From Trichobilharzia szidati (lineage: Eukaryota > Platyhelminthes > Trematoda > Strigeidida > Schistosomatidae): a stretch of DNA of 64,000 nt. The position numbers were made by a program, and so were the translations under genes. The DNA lies in NCBI GenBank assembly GCA_944472155.2, contig OX235273.1:83694793-83758792 (forward strand). The letters run 5' to 3'. Within the stretch, counting starts at the first letter, position 1, and every line of letters starts with the position of its first letter. Under the pieces are notes generated by a model. The model searched no databases. It was not told the DNA's origin and saw only the letters and a program-made list of their open reading frames with translations. Shown piece by piece: positions 9,901 to 19,453 of this stretch.

Positions 9901-12073
9901 GTACCTGTCTTTCCTTCCACACATTTTTCAGTAGCGGAATATAGATAATCGCTTGGATCTCTACCTCAATCCCTAATTCTTCTTCAGTAAAGGGAATTCA
10001 ATCTGGTCCCTCTACTTCCCCGTCCTACAGTAATTGTATGACATTTATTATTTCTGATTTCGTCGAACATTTGCACATGCGAAACGTTATGTGTCTGCTG
10101 GTTGAATTTCTGGATAGGTGTCCTTTGAAATTGTCTGCTCAATGTTTCCGTTGTTTCACTACTTCTTTTCAATAGCTTCATTGCATTTGCCTTCTCCAGG
10201 ATTGTGACCCCATTATTTGGATAATGTGAGGTCTCTTTTGGATCGACGGTCTTCTGACTAAGCAACTAGTATGCAGTAAAAGAGACATCGTCTTTCCTAG
10301 CACTCTTCTTCACTCTTTCGTTCATTGCTGTGTAGGTTATATTTAGCTGCTGCTCTCGTTTTTCATCTTTTCCCTGGCTCACATTGTACCACACTGTCCT
10401 TGTTTCCTTTACAGATTCCAGTTATCGATGTCAACCACCCTTTGTTTTGCTTAACCTGCTTGACTAAAATGAGTATAAAGCATTCAAGGTGACTTTCTCA
10501 TTTCTCTCCTTCACTTTCTGTATGTTAAACCAGGATTGTGGTCTACTTCTTGCCCTTCGAAGACTTCCCAGTTCATCTTTAGGATTGCTTACACTAGATA
10601 AAAGTCTGAACCTACAACTATTCCCTCGTCCTTCTTGTACCCAGGTAGATTCGTCTATCTTTTCTTGAGAATGAAATGTATTCTATCTGATTTTTGATGC
10701 GTTCATGAGAAGATATAGTAGAGAAGATGCAGGAATCTGTGACTCTCGGAATTGCCTACTGAAGAGTCAGTAATCTAGTCCAACTACCTAGACGAGCGGC
10801 TTTCACGATGTCACCAACAGCAATGAAGGCTCTCGCAGAGTGGGGAAGAATCTACCTTGAGATTATGACAGCGGGATTCAAGCTTGTTGACAGTCATGGA
10901 GCCAAATGAATAAGACTGCAGAGAACATATATGCTACCGAATCCCCATGTTCCAGTCGGAATCCAACAAATAATAATAAAATATTTATCGTCCATATACA
11001 TACTAAAAGAATCATCCATTACGAGGTTATCAGTGATATTACGTTGTGCCCCAATATGGCTTTGAATTTGTCATGAAAGATTTTGATATAAACAAGTAAA
11101 ATTCCATTACACGCATGACATTTACATTTGACAAATATTTTCCCGCATTTCCGCTTATCTACTAGTTCATTGAGAAAATTATTAATGAATGTGGTTTTGT
11201 GTTCTCATATCCCAAATACAGTCACTCACCATGTAATGAGTGATGTGTGTGTTATGGGTCAGCGATCACATCACATCTCTTACCATACAGCAGCATTCAG
11301 AAACTGACAGTGGGCATTGTGATGTGATCATGTCAATGAGTTTAGAAACATCTGTCAGTCACTGTTATTTCAGTTTGAGATTTATAAATCATGATATATT
11401 ATTGGTATTCTGGATTCAGAAAGTGAAGTAGAGTCGACTTTCAATATTCAGATGATGCGTGGTATTGTATAATTAACTGCAATTGTAACCACGAGATTAT
11501 CGGCACGATGGATAGTAATTTTATATCGTCCGTAGAGTGCTCAGAATAATTAGGAATAATGCCTGTAATTTAGTCAGAAATAGGAAATATTATGATTTCC
11601 CTGTCTGATTCTAAAGTATCCTAACTTCTTCTGCTGTAGCCTGCATATGAAATATTCGAAAACATTCGATTCACACTATTATCTTCATGAAATTAATGTA
11701 CACTACTAAATATGACCAGATAATACTTCTAGACTATTAGTAATGAATAGCACTGCATAAATGTTCAGCGACAGATTTAACCAGTTATTTCAGTATACAG
11801 ATATATCCTATTCACTTAGTATTACAGATGTCAGTGACACTCCGAATAAGCTGACATTAATTAAATTCAACCTACATCGTAGTAATTGTGCAGCTGTTCT
11901 GCTGTTGGTGTATCTCCACTATTCCATAAATTTGTCCACCTTCGTTGTAATGCCCGGAGCTGTTTTCGAAACGGATTTAGCACAGACTTTATTCCAGACA
12001 CTGGATGCAGACGAATTTTGATAATCTCAGAGTTCACACAATGTAGACAGATGAGAAGTATGATCACGTTCAT
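3819..12073 (-). CDS. Cathepsin D-like aspartic endopeptidase (family A1), six exons
   Basis: Predicted CDS is complement(join(3819..3980,4729..5001,6824..6929,8196..8395,8435..8671,11876..12073)), giving 391 residues plus stop. Every junction is GT/AG and reading phase is kept throughout. Seen: a hydrophobic N-terminal signal peptide (about residues 1-15); a basic A1-type propeptide; catalytic motif DTGST with Asp85; flap Tyr130; second catalytic motif DTGTS with Asp276; and the C-terminal WILGDVF...YTVFD block typical of cathepsin D. The length is normal for the family. Such enzymes are lysosomal or secreted acid proteases; in blood flukes cathepsin D takes part in gut haemoglobin digestion, so a gut role is an inference by family. 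Oddities: the usual flap Tyr-Gly-Thr-Gly is Tyr-Ile-Val-Gly, DTGSS is DTGST, and the segment between the first DTG and the flap is rich in Trp, Phe and Cys. That suggests a diverged paralogue rather than the main cathepsin D. Introns 1, 3 and 4 carry transposable elements; intron 2 is 39 bp. Confidence 0.88.
4729..5001 (-). CDS. Aspartic protease exon 5: second catalytic Asp
   Basis: 91 codons, phase 0 at both ends, ending at a consensus GTAAGT donor. It includes NGVEYCDAAC followed by SGIIDTGTSLIVG with catalytic Asp276, then VDCGNLNNLPPIEF, which carries the Cys of the C-terminal-lobe disulfide. The four to five residues at the N-terminal edge are less conserved, so the exact acceptor (ACTAG before TTAATG) is the least certain junction in the model. 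Confidence 0.86.
5636..5987 (+). mobile_element. Solo LTR of an LTR retrotransposon, copy 1 (in protease intron 4)
   Basis: 352-bp element starting TGTGGTGA and ending TTTACA. It is flanked by a perfect 4-bp target duplication, AATG (5632-5635 and 5988-5991). Inside are a TATAAATA box (5923-5930) and an AATAAA hexamer (5946-5951), in the order expected for an LTR promoter and polyadenylation site. A diverged second copy lies at 54631-54956 with a different 4-bp duplication, which confirms both element ends. No internal gag or pol region is present. A 4-bp duplication is compatible with the Ty3/Gypsy group; the family itself cannot be named from this. Confidence 0.82.
6824..6929 (-). CDS. Aspartic protease exon 4
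   Basis: One base completes the split Arg codon, then 35 codons follow, including GGEMVLGGVDPEYFTG, the canonical link into the C-terminal lobe. The acceptor is TTTGTAG. The donor is probably GTTAGT after Ile247, chosen because only this junction keeps the frame into exon 5. A GTATCA donor four bases later would break the frame. Confidence 0.82.
7196..7424 (+). mobile_element. tRNA-headed SINE, copy 1 (in protease intron 3)
   Basis: 229 bp flanked by a perfect 17-bp target duplication (7179-7195 and 7425-7441). The head has a consensus Pol III A box (TGGCATAGCGG, 7201-7211) and B box (GGTTCGATCC, 7245-7254). The body from about 7272 (CCTCGCTAAG...) to about 7377 resembles the 5' end of the RTE LINE at 32150. 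The last 40 bp (AAGCCCTATATTCCACTGG...) resemble that LINE's extreme 3' end. The tail is a short A-rich stretch. It encodes no protein. It is antisense to the host gene and well away from splice sites. Confidence 0.88.
7201..7254 (+). promoter_or_regulatory. Internal Pol III promoter (A and B boxes) of SINE copy 1
   Basis: The A box at 7201-7211 fits TRGYNNARNGG exactly, and the B box at 7245-7254 fits GGTTCRANNC exactly. The spacing is that of a tRNA gene with a short variable arm. The surrounding sequence does not form a normal tRNA 3' half with acceptor stem, so this is a SINE promoter and not a tRNA gene. Confidence 0.75.
8196..8395 (-). CDS. Aspartic protease exon 3
   Basis: 66 codons plus two bases (CG) of a split Arg codon. 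The translation contains HNQAFAEVT, ANEFDGIIGM and PVFSFYL, all characteristic A1 blocks between the flap and the C-terminal lobe. The exon follows exon 2 after an intron of only 39 bp. Such mini-introns are characteristic of the 5' part of many schistosome genes. The exon is split across several short reading frames, so a simple open-frame search would miss it. Confidence 0.85.
8435..8671 (-). CDS. Aspartic protease exon 2: first catalytic Asp and flap
   Basis: 79 codons, phase 0 at both ends. It contains VGTPPQTF, the LFDTGST active-site motif (Asp85), a Cys98/Cys105 pair that would form the first disulfide, an Asn-Gly-Thr glycosylation sequon, and the flap tyrosine (Tyr130). The acceptor is a TTTCAG and the donor GTATTG. 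The flap reads YIVGS instead of YGTGS, which could change substrate specificity. Confidence 0.88.
9050..10690 (-). mobile_element. Degraded RTE-clade LINE fragment in protease intron 1
   Basis: On the minus strand the block follows the LINE at 20660-23385 in order. The 3' end lies near 9050, blocks matching the LINE C-terminal region fall at about 9470-9600, and the reverse transcriptase front (PLLKNVWKERQVPASW) lies near 9890-9950. The linker region is at 10270-10480 and the end of the endonuclease region at 10600-10690. It has many stops and indels, so it is an old copy. SINE copy 2 (9192-9421) interrupts it and is therefore the younger insertion. The 9640-9800 section aligns poorly and may be deleted or replaced. 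Confidence 0.7.
9192..9421 (+). mobile_element. tRNA-headed SINE, copy 2, inside a LINE fragment
   Basis: About 230 bp with the same architecture as the copy at 7196. The head has a clear B box (GGGGTTCGATCCCCG) but a degraded A box. A CCTCG... body follows, then the LINE-type end AAGCCCTATGTTCCACTGGG and an A-rich tail. I found no target duplication. The poorer A box suggests it is older or less likely to be transcribed than copy 1. Confidence 0.8.
10694..10980 (+). mobile_element. Internally deleted RTE LINE remnant
   Basis: From about 10700 to 10870 the plus strand follows the endonuclease region of the LINE at 32490-32705 (for example GATGTCACCAACAGC near 10810). It then jumps to sequence resembling the last 100 bp of the LINE, ending ATGTTCCAGTCGGAATCC and an AATAATAATAAAA tail. 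The middle of about 2.5 kb is missing. It abuts the 5' side of the opposed fragment at 9050-10690, so the two lie head to head. Confidence 0.55.
11876..12073 (-). CDS. Aspartic protease exon 1: signal peptide and propeptide
   Basis: It starts at an ATG and encodes 66 residues. A hydrophobic leader (MNVIILLICLHCVNS) is followed by EIIKIRLHPV, matching the start of A1 activation peptides (Glu/Lys-Ile-Ile-Arg-Ile-type). It ends phase 0 after ...HNYYD at a GTAGGT donor, which joins to YYGELQVGTPP in exon 2 as the family expects. The ATG is the only in-frame start before the leader. The exon is separated from exon 2 by a 3.2-kb intron full of retroelement debris. Confidence 0.8.
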
Positions 12074-12904
12074 TATAATGAATATTAGAAGTATTAAAAT
12101 TAATTATTTCTTTGTGTTTAAATCTACATACTTATATTGATATGCTCATTGCTACACAAATGCTTATTGGTTATCATTGACATTACTGTTGGTTTGTTGT
12201 TAGCACATTGTCTTACAATGTGTGATAATCACGGCGTATATATATATATATATACATATATATATGTACTAATAGCCTATACAGTGTATGCTTGTTGGAT
12301 CGGCCAACTCTAATGGTTCAGGATTATCAGGATGTTCTTGACGTGGTATAATACACCAGGTTTCAGGTATGACAAATAAGTCAATTTCCAAACGGTTACA
12401 GATTTCTTCTAACATATCTCAGCCATAATTTGCCACTGAGGTTCCAAGTGAATACGTCAGAGAGTTTATTTTTAGGTAGAATCCGGCATAAAATATTTGT
12501 TTCGGCTAAATACTGTCAAAAGCACTATCCCTGTGCAGCATAACTATTTCAGACATTCAAAGTTTGGAAATACACAACGTGAGGATATACTCAATAAGAT
12601 AAGATGTACGTGTACAGCAGGTACAGTTCAGCCATAGAAAGGTTATCAACGACCGAAGAGAAAGTTTATTTATTATGTGAGATAAATTTCAACGGAAACG
12701 AGTAATTAGGATTCTGAAGTATCGAAATGGTAAACAAATATTAAATTGAAGAAGTCGTTAGCAATAAGCAGTGTTAAGTCTAACACAAAACAAGTAACTG
12801 AGGATAGTTAGGAAAGGAATTAACAACTTCCATTGTGGAAACTTGAGTTACCAATTAGATCAATCATTTTGCGCCGTTCTATCTACCAACGTTTTCATAA
12901 GCAG
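12074..12904. other. Upstream region of the protease gene; no gene seen
   Basis: This contains the presumed promoter side of the minus-strand protease. A TA-rich microsatellite lies about 160-190 bp upstream of the start codon. I cannot assign a core promoter or a spliced-leader acceptor site with confidence, and no coding region is recognisable. Confidence 0.4.
12236..12265. repeat. TA dinucleotide microsatellite
   Basis: About 30 bases of alternating T and A with one CA interruption, roughly 165 bp upstream of the protease ATG. Confidence 0.9.
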
Positions 12905-13300
12905 CTAGAAAGTGGATAGTTATAAAATTACTTCGAATAATCCCAGTGTACTAAGAAAACGAAATGAAGATTTTTCTGGGGTGAATTTTTTAAAATGACC
13001 CAATCTGATTCAATACTCAAATTATTACAGAAAATTCTGCAACATTTATGGTCTGCATATTTTGAAAATGATTAATTAATTATAGGTTTCAAGGCCGTAG
13101 GTGTTACGAACTTCCTGGAAAAAATTGAGCGCCGAGTCAGATTGATTCATTATAAATTATTTCAATTAATCCCAGCGTGTTAAGAAAATCAAAACAAGAT
13201 TTTTCTGAACGTTTCGCTGTGTAAGCCACAGCTTCTTCAGCAGATTTATTCGGATTATTATTAATCATCAAAATATATAGTCAAAAATTTTTACATAAAT
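12905..13300 (-). repeat. Pair of diverged direct repeats at the 3' side of the Penelope-like element
   Basis: Two copies of a segment of about 60 bp lie at 12922-12980 and 13152-13209, sharing AATCCCAG.GT, TAAGAAAA and AAGATTTTTCTG. The second runs into ACGTTTCGCTGTGTAAGCC. They lie just beyond the 3' end (minus-strand sense) of the element at 13578-15239. Penelope-like elements often carry terminal repeats, so these are probably its 3' repeat, or the debris of two tandem copies. Confidence 0.5.
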
Positions 13301-13577
13301 TGAAGTCAGTTTATTTGAAGGTCATTTGTCCATGGACATTTTTACCAATAGAAAATATGTAAGCAGTCAACACATATATTTGTAATGACTAATGTCAAGT
13401 TGTTGTTGTGTTCCACCTTCTATAGTTAATTTGTACAGATTAGTTTTGTATGAGTGTGTGTGTGTATATGTATGTTATTTGTTATATGGAAAATACGTGA
13501 ATTCATATGTGATAAACATGATCCTACATGTTTTAAAAGGTCATGGAGGCTCATGGAGTGTTTATTGAATATTTTTT

Positions 13578-15239
13578 TCATTTGTCTTGTTTCATAAGAG
13601 TTTGCCATATAGGTGATAAGTCTATGCCTTCTTTCCTATTCACTGCATTCGATGTGGTTAAGATGTGCAAGGCTTCAGAAGTCAATCTTTCTTTATGTGA
13701 ATGAAATCCTCTTCCAAGAATTTCGACATTGTCGAAATCAATCTTATGTCCGCTGTCTATAGCATGCATTGCTATAGCCGATCTTTTTTCTAGACTTTTT
13801 AGTTCTACTTCATTTCTAGGTGGACGTTTCGTGCATAGTCTATGTTCATTCACTCTGACCTTCACCTGCCTACTGCTCTCCCCTATATAGCATGCATCAC
13901 ATTCTGAACACTTTATCTTGTAGACACAATTACTTTGTGACATTCTGGGAACTATATCTTTGACATGCACTAACGCTTTCTCCAGAGAATTAGAAGGTTT
14001 GACATAGACTTTAATATTATATGAGGCAAATAGTCTTTGAAGTTGTTCAGCAGTGTCCTTTCGGTATGGGATGGCTATCGTCGATAGCCAGGATTTTTCA
14101 ATTTTTTGTTTTCCCTTATGCTGCTTTCTATTGATAATATTACCTAGTAGCTTTCCAGGATAACCATTTCCAATCAAAATCTGTTTTATGTTGGATATCT
14201 CGTTCTCCATATCGTCATTATCTGTTATAATGTTTCTAGCTCTGTTAACGAGATTTAAAGCTACCGAAACTTTCATTCCTATTGGATGGTCTGATTGGAA
14301 ATTCAAATACTTGTTGGAATGTGTCGGCTTTCTGTATATGGTAAACTTTAGTTTTTCGTCAGTTTGTCTTTTTACAAGACAATCAAGAAAGTTTAGAGTT
14401 CCCTCAGCCGATTCTATTTCATTAGTAAATTCAATATATTCTGAGATTAAGTTAATTTCTGTTAGAAAGCTTTCTTTTTCAGCTTTCTTTATGATGATAA
14501 ATGTGTCATCTACATATCTGTACCAAATTCTAGGATGACAACTAAAACTTGTCAATGCTTTCTTTCCTAGGGCTTTCATATATAGGTTAGCTACAATTGG
14601 AGATGCTGGTGAACCCATTGCAACTCCATTTGTTTGACAGCATAGTTTGTCTTTAAAGGTAAAATATGTAGATTCCAAACAAAGTTTTAAGCATTTTATA
14701 ACTTCATCTATTGATAATAAAGATTTAGTTAATACTTCTTGATTGTTTTCAAGTTCATATTTCATAATATCGAGTGAATCACAAATAGGAATACTAGTAA
14801 ATAAAGAAACCACATCAAAACTTGCCATAATTTCGTCTTCTTCAATAATTATGTCCATTACTTTTCTTTTAAATTCCTCAATATTTTTGATGTTCGAAGG
14901 AATATTGTATTGAAGTGGTTTCAGTATTCGTGATATGTATTTTGATAAAGTATATGTTACTGAATTGGTAAAATCAATTATTAGTCTTAAAGGAACATCT
15001 ACTTTATGTATTTTCGGCCTTCCATAAAATCTCGTGGCCGTGTTTGTCTTGGGAGCTATTGAAAACCAAACTGAATTCCCTAGTTTTGGTTTCAATTCTC
15101 TAAGTATATTGCATACTTGGGCTTTTACTTTGTTCATCGTACCAGACATTTTGTTTACTGGTACTAATGTGTAAGGTCCTGCTTCGATATGTTCCAAAGC
15201 TTTTTTGTCATAGTAGTCATTGTTATTCGCATTTCTCAA
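13578..15239 (-). CDS. Penelope-like element: reverse transcriptase plus GIY-YIG endonuclease (5' incomplete)
   Basis: An uninterrupted frame of 553 codons. Visible motifs, by residue: FYGRPKIHK (71-79); FDVVSLF with the first catalytic Asp (141-147); AMGSPASPIVAN (207-218); the YVDD catalytic box (242-245); NFLDC (283-287). A C-terminal GIY-YIG nuclease follows, with CVYKI (438-442), a Cys-x2-Cys-x2-Cys knot (444-450), YIGE (451-454), Arg and Glu-His (462-466), the GH block (497-498) and a later Glu. This is the standard layout of Penelope-like elements, which prime at telomere-like or nicked ends. The frame stays open about 17 codons upstream of 15239 but has no ATG there, and the N-terminal domain is missing, so the copy is 5'-truncated. 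The lack of stops or frameshifts indicates a young insertion. Its SPASPIVAN motif differs from the SPLGPLLAD of the other two copies. Confidence 0.92.
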   Translation of the reverse strand: MRNANNNDYYDKKALEHIEAGPYTLVPVNKMSGTMNKVKAQVCNILRELKPKLGNSVWFSIAPKTNTATRFYGRPKIHKVDVPLRLIIDFTNSVTYTLSKYISRILKPLQYNIPSNIKNIEEFKRKVMDIIIEEDEIMASFDVVSLFTSIPICDSLDIMKYELENNQEVLTKSLLSIDEVIKCLKLCLESTYFTFKDKLCCQTNGVAMGSPASPIVANLYMKALGKKALTSFSCHPRIWYRYVDDTFIIIKKAEKESFLTEINLISEYIEFTNEIESAEGTLNFLDCLVKRQTDEKLKFTIYRKPTHSNKYLNFQSDHPIGMKVSVALNLVNRARNIITDNDDMENEISNIKQILIGNGYPGKLLGNIINRKQHKGKQKIEKSWLSTIAIPYRKDTAEQLQRLFASYNIKVYVKPSNSLEKALVHVKDIVPRMSQSNCVYKIKCSECDACYIGESSRQVKVRVNEHRLCTKRPPRNEVELKSLEKRSAIAMHAIDSGHKIDFDNVEILGRGFHSHKERLTSEALHILTTSNAVNRKEGIDLSPIWQTLMKQDK

Positions 15240-16179
15240 TGAATGGAAAACAAAATGATACTGTTTTGACTGACGTTTGGCTATTGAATGTTATCAGCTT
15301 TATCAAAAAATTACTAAACCATAATTCATAAGATCTCGGATTCTTATGCAGTAACCGAATCATCTTTCTTCAGCATAAGGTAATTCTTAAGTTGTAATAG
15401 GATGGAGTCATTTATATCTGTGAGGCACTTAGACCTGGCCAAATGCAGATCACTTGACCCTAATAAGATTAGAAATCTAATAAATGGCTCAGCTACATCA
15501 CTGAGTGCAGTTACACACAGCCACAAAATGGGACGGGATTAGACGACAGACCTAAAATCGAGTGTCAAAGGTTGGATGCATAGATTGAAAACTAGAGGTC
15601 TATTTACCGAAGCGGCTGAGAATACGTGCACTGGGAATGGCCCAACACCCGTCTCAGACATCTTCAAAATTCTATTACTTCTACAACAAATGAGGAGGAA
15701 GGAAGAGAACTGTATAAATCAAGATTCGAGCAACAAATCACTTTTAGGAAGTCATCAATAAATTTTACTGTTTCAATGTTTGATATATTCAATAAATTAT
15801 TAATTGTTGATTCGTGCATTCATACCTGGAAGTAGAATATCTTAGAATTCGATTAGCCCACCAGTGATGAAACTTGACTTTCTAGAAAGACAGTCGTGAA
15901 ATCATTCTTGTTAGTCGATCTGGTGCGATATCACGAAGCAGCTTTCTGGATATTGGAAACGTTAAATCCAACTTTTGTGTGTACTTCAACCGAAGAGTAT
16001 TTCGAGGTGGATATCGAATGGTTTACCCATGAAGACTTGAGCTTGAGAATAAATGAAAAATTGATAATTGTGGTGAAAGTTCTTGACTTAAGTGTCAATG
16101 AAAAGGCTCCTCACAGTTTTTCTTAAAACATCTATGCGTCCATATAAATCACAAATTATATAGCGAATTCAACGCTGAC
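15240..16179. other. Unassigned region, possibly old element debris at 15340-15740
   Basis: The 15340-15740 stretch is more GC-rich and more coding-like than the DNA further out, and contains several overlapping short frames (60-69 codons) on both strands. None matches a family I recognise, and no second copy is apparent in the window. The rest is AT-rich with nothing to report. Confidence 0.35.
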
Positions 16180-16415
16180 CAGACCGTTGAGTGACAGCAA
16201 ATGACAGGCAATCAAGCGGAAGGTGAATGGGAAGCGACGAGTTGGATGTGTGTCTGAGTTTGACATGGAGGAGATCGTGTGAGAAGGAGATGGATGCTTT
16301 GCTTCAATCATGGAGCCATCGAAAAGAGACTGCAGAACAACAGAGTGAAATGGAGATGTGCTTTGCTTAAGCCATATTTCCCACTCTTAATCTAAGGAAA
16401 CTGTAATAATAATGC
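16180..16415 (+). mobile_element. 3'-end fragment of an RTE LINE
   Basis: It aligns with 35150-35375 of the full-length LINE: CCGTTGAGTGACA at the start, GACATGGAGGAGATCGTGTG in the middle, and a decayed CATATTTCCCACT...AATAATAAT end. It shares the phrase CATGGAGCCA with the remnant near 10895, which points to a common LINE subfamily. It is strongly 5'-truncated, the usual result of target-primed reverse transcription. Confidence 0.7.
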
Positions 16416-17699
16416 CATACTACATCTTTCTTATCACAAGAACTTTCTACACCCGCCACTGTTAATTTGACTGTGGAGAGAAGATTACTTCAAATATACG
16501 ATGGTGGAAAATTATATGTGCTGAGAGCTTCATGAGTGTCCAGAAATTAACCTCACTTCTTGAATTTTCTTCCCCTAAGTCCCACTCAACTAATTCGCAT
16601 TCAGACACTACTAACTAAGAAGTGTTTTGTTGACAGCATATTTTAATATGATTATTAACGTAGGCTTATTCAGAGGAAAATTTTTTCATACTATAAATAT
16701 TACCAGAGTATTTTACTGCGTAATACTCACACTTTGTAAAAGATCTTTAAGCGGACTTGCGAGTGACAGAATCCCATGTGACACGATGGTGCTGATCTGC
16801 AGAAAAATTCAAATTCTAGCAAGGAATCTTCCTCCACCACTTTCGAGAAATACATGATTTCCGGTTGAAAGTCAATAAAACATATGCGTGAGTTCATTTT
16901 GCAGAATCAGGATATGCTTGAATGGTTTAAACAAAAGAAAGTGAGAAAATTTCATATATTATTTTGGACGGAAATTAAGGTAGCCTATCGAATTAAGTTG
17001 GTGACCTGAAAAGATCTTATGTTATTAGTAGCTTTTGTGGGGTGTCATATGTCACTACATAAATGTAAATGATAGGTTGGCAGTATTTCTACGCGTTGAT
17101 GGTGAATTAATTTATAACTTCATACTCGATAACTGATATTTTTCCCTACTACATTGTATTGAATAAGCTGTTCTTATACATTCATAAACCACTGATAAGA
17201 AATAATATCTGTGAAAAGTCCGTGCATGGCGGAATAGACCAATTCATCATAATTTTATTTCAGTGGTTATCTACACAGAATACGATGTTTTTGATTTTAC
17301 TGATATTTAGAGCAAAATGACTGTCAGTGATATTGTTTCTCCGATGAATTGGAAACAAGTCCAACAGTTGGTTGGATCACGAGCAGTACATTTGCTCGAA
17401 ATATCAGCAAATTCTGAAGCTCGTCCTTGTGTAAATTTTGATAAGCATGTGTTTTAACATTTTATCTCTTCTTAATGTACACGTACACGGCTGACATGCA
17501 GTTACCACAAACAAATTATTCACTGGTGACGTGAATAAATGAGAACTTAGGAATTATACAGTAGTAAAAGAAATAAAACTGACACACTTTTGCTTCCTTT
17601 CTTGTCTGTTCATTACTGTGACCTCTAAATTAGCAAGCTCGTCAAACCTCATCATGGTTCACTGAGAAGAGGTTAGATAGTCTTTATCTCCATTTCATT
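16416..17699. other. AT-rich spacer, nothing recognised
   Basis: No open frame above about 76 codons, no element signature and no notable repeat. Confidence 0.4.
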
Positions 17700-18030
17700 T
17701 GTGTTGAAATTTATACTACTCATCACTAGTAACCACCATGATATAATATTGAAATCGCCATTTTATTACATCTTTACCACAGTTATTGATTCGCATTGGA
17801 ATTCATCCTACTTATCGTCAAACGTTCCGTTACGAGTGGAATAATTCTCTTCTTATGGTTAAACTGAACACTGTTTATTCGAATCCATTTGATACTTATC
17901 CTCCTCATTCGCGTGTTGTTTGTATTTCCACGCGGATAACGTACTGGGTACAGCTTTGTCGTGTTTCTGTACTGAAACACAGTGACAATGCGTTTGACGG
18001 CATACATACTCAATACCTCACATTCTGAAA
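17700..18030 (+). repeat. Diverged upstream terminal repeat of the second Penelope-like element
   Basis: Blocks match the region downstream of the element in the same orientation. TTTATACTACTCATCA.TAGTAA is at 17712 and 20056, and GAACACTGTTTATTC is at about 17866 and 20238. A CACG.GGAT block is followed by an ACAGCT block at about 17930 and 20300. Direct repeats flanking a truncated reverse transcriptase are typical of Penelope-like insertions. The two copies have diverged clearly, more than the inverted arms described below. Confidence 0.55.
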
Positions 18031-18069
18031 TGTATAAATTCTACTTATTATATATGTGTAATATACTAC

Positions 18070-19453
18070 TGTATTTTGGACAAATCATTCAGTAGCTGGA
18101 TGGCTAGCTGAAATCCTTGAACCTGTCAGGGAACAGATATCTTATCATTCCCTTCGGGACACCTTCCAATTTGTTCAATGTATACAGGATATAAATGGGT
18201 CGAATAAACATATGTTGTCTTTGGATGTAGAATCACTATTTACGAACGTTCCACTGACAGAAACTATATGTTTTATATGCAAATATATAGAAGACAACAA
18301 ATTGAATATAGGGATACCCACTACAGATCTGAAAGAACTACTTCTGAGCTGTACATTGAATGTACAGTTTACTTTCAATGAAGCAATCTACAGACAGAAG
18401 GATGGTATTGCAATGGGTTCTCCCTTGGGTCCTCTCCTTGCAGACTGTTTTATGTCCAGTCTAGAAAATGATCAGCTGAAGCCTATAATCCAAAGCTTTC
18501 AAATGTATAAAAGGTATGTAGATGACACCTTTATTATTTGTAATAGTGATTGTAAATCGAATAATATATTAGATGTATTTAATGGTTGCCATCCGGCGAT
18601 AAAATTCACACTCGAAATGGAGAACGAGTCTAGCATTCATTTCCTCGATGTGAACTTATCAAGGAGGACCGATGGAACTCTGAAAAGATCGATTTATCGT
18701 AAGCTGTCATGGAATGGCCAACTGACAAATTTCTACAGCTGGGTACCCATTGGTCGAAAACGCGACCTGATCCGGTCGCTTGCCACTCGTATTCGGCGCA
18801 TATGTAGCCCTGATACTGTGGAAGATGAGTTATACATCTTGAGGAAAATCCTAATAGAAAATGGATTTCCACCACGTTTTATAGATAAGAATATACATTC
18901 AAATCCTAAAAAACGTGACTTAACAACCGTACCCAAGAAGATACTTTACATGAGCTTGGAATTCAAAGGGGACTTAGCTTCCGATATCATGAAACGAAGG
19001 ATATCACAGTCCCTGAAAAGACCATTCCCTGCTGCATCCCTGAGAATAGCCTTTACTAGTCGACCATTGCTGCTCAATAACCTGAAGGACAAGATCCCAC
19101 TGTTGACCAACTCTATGTGTGTTTATCAATTCACCTGCTCGTGTGGAGCTAGGTATATCGGTCGTTCGACACGAGTTTTGTCCAAGAGGGTGCAAGAGCA
19201 CTATCCTCTATGGTTACGAAAAGGTGGAAGTGGAGCAATAAGAAGCGCGATCATTGAACATCTGGTCGATAATGATCACCCTATCTCTATAGCCTCCGCC
19301 TTCAAAGTCATCTAAAAAGCAAAGAGTAATTTACCCAAATCCCTACGTACCCGACTCATCTGTTTTGATAAGGTTTTGGCTATCGTAACAGAAAAGCCAG
19401 AGCTCTGTGTACAGAAAAAGTTCGTTCAACCCCTCCAACTTTCATGGTCTTAA
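18070..19453 (+). pseudogene. Second-lineage Penelope-like element: 5'-truncated RT plus GIY-YIG with a premature stop
   Basis: The frame is open from about 18070 (YWTNHSVAGWLAEILEP...) without an initiator. From the Met at 18212 the RT motifs are LDVESLFTNVP, GIAMGSPLGPLLAD (residues 65-78) and YVDD (102-105), then FLDV. The GIY-YIG domain follows with CVYQFTCSCGARYIG and a QEH block near the C terminus. A TAA at 19313-19315 interrupts the frame; the same frame then continues KSNLPKSLRTRL...ELCVQKKFVQPLQLSW to a natural stop at 19451-19453, so the first stop is a nonsense mutation. Apart from this the body is intact. The upstream boundary falls directly after the diverged terminal repeat, with the RT finger region missing. 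Confidence 0.88.
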
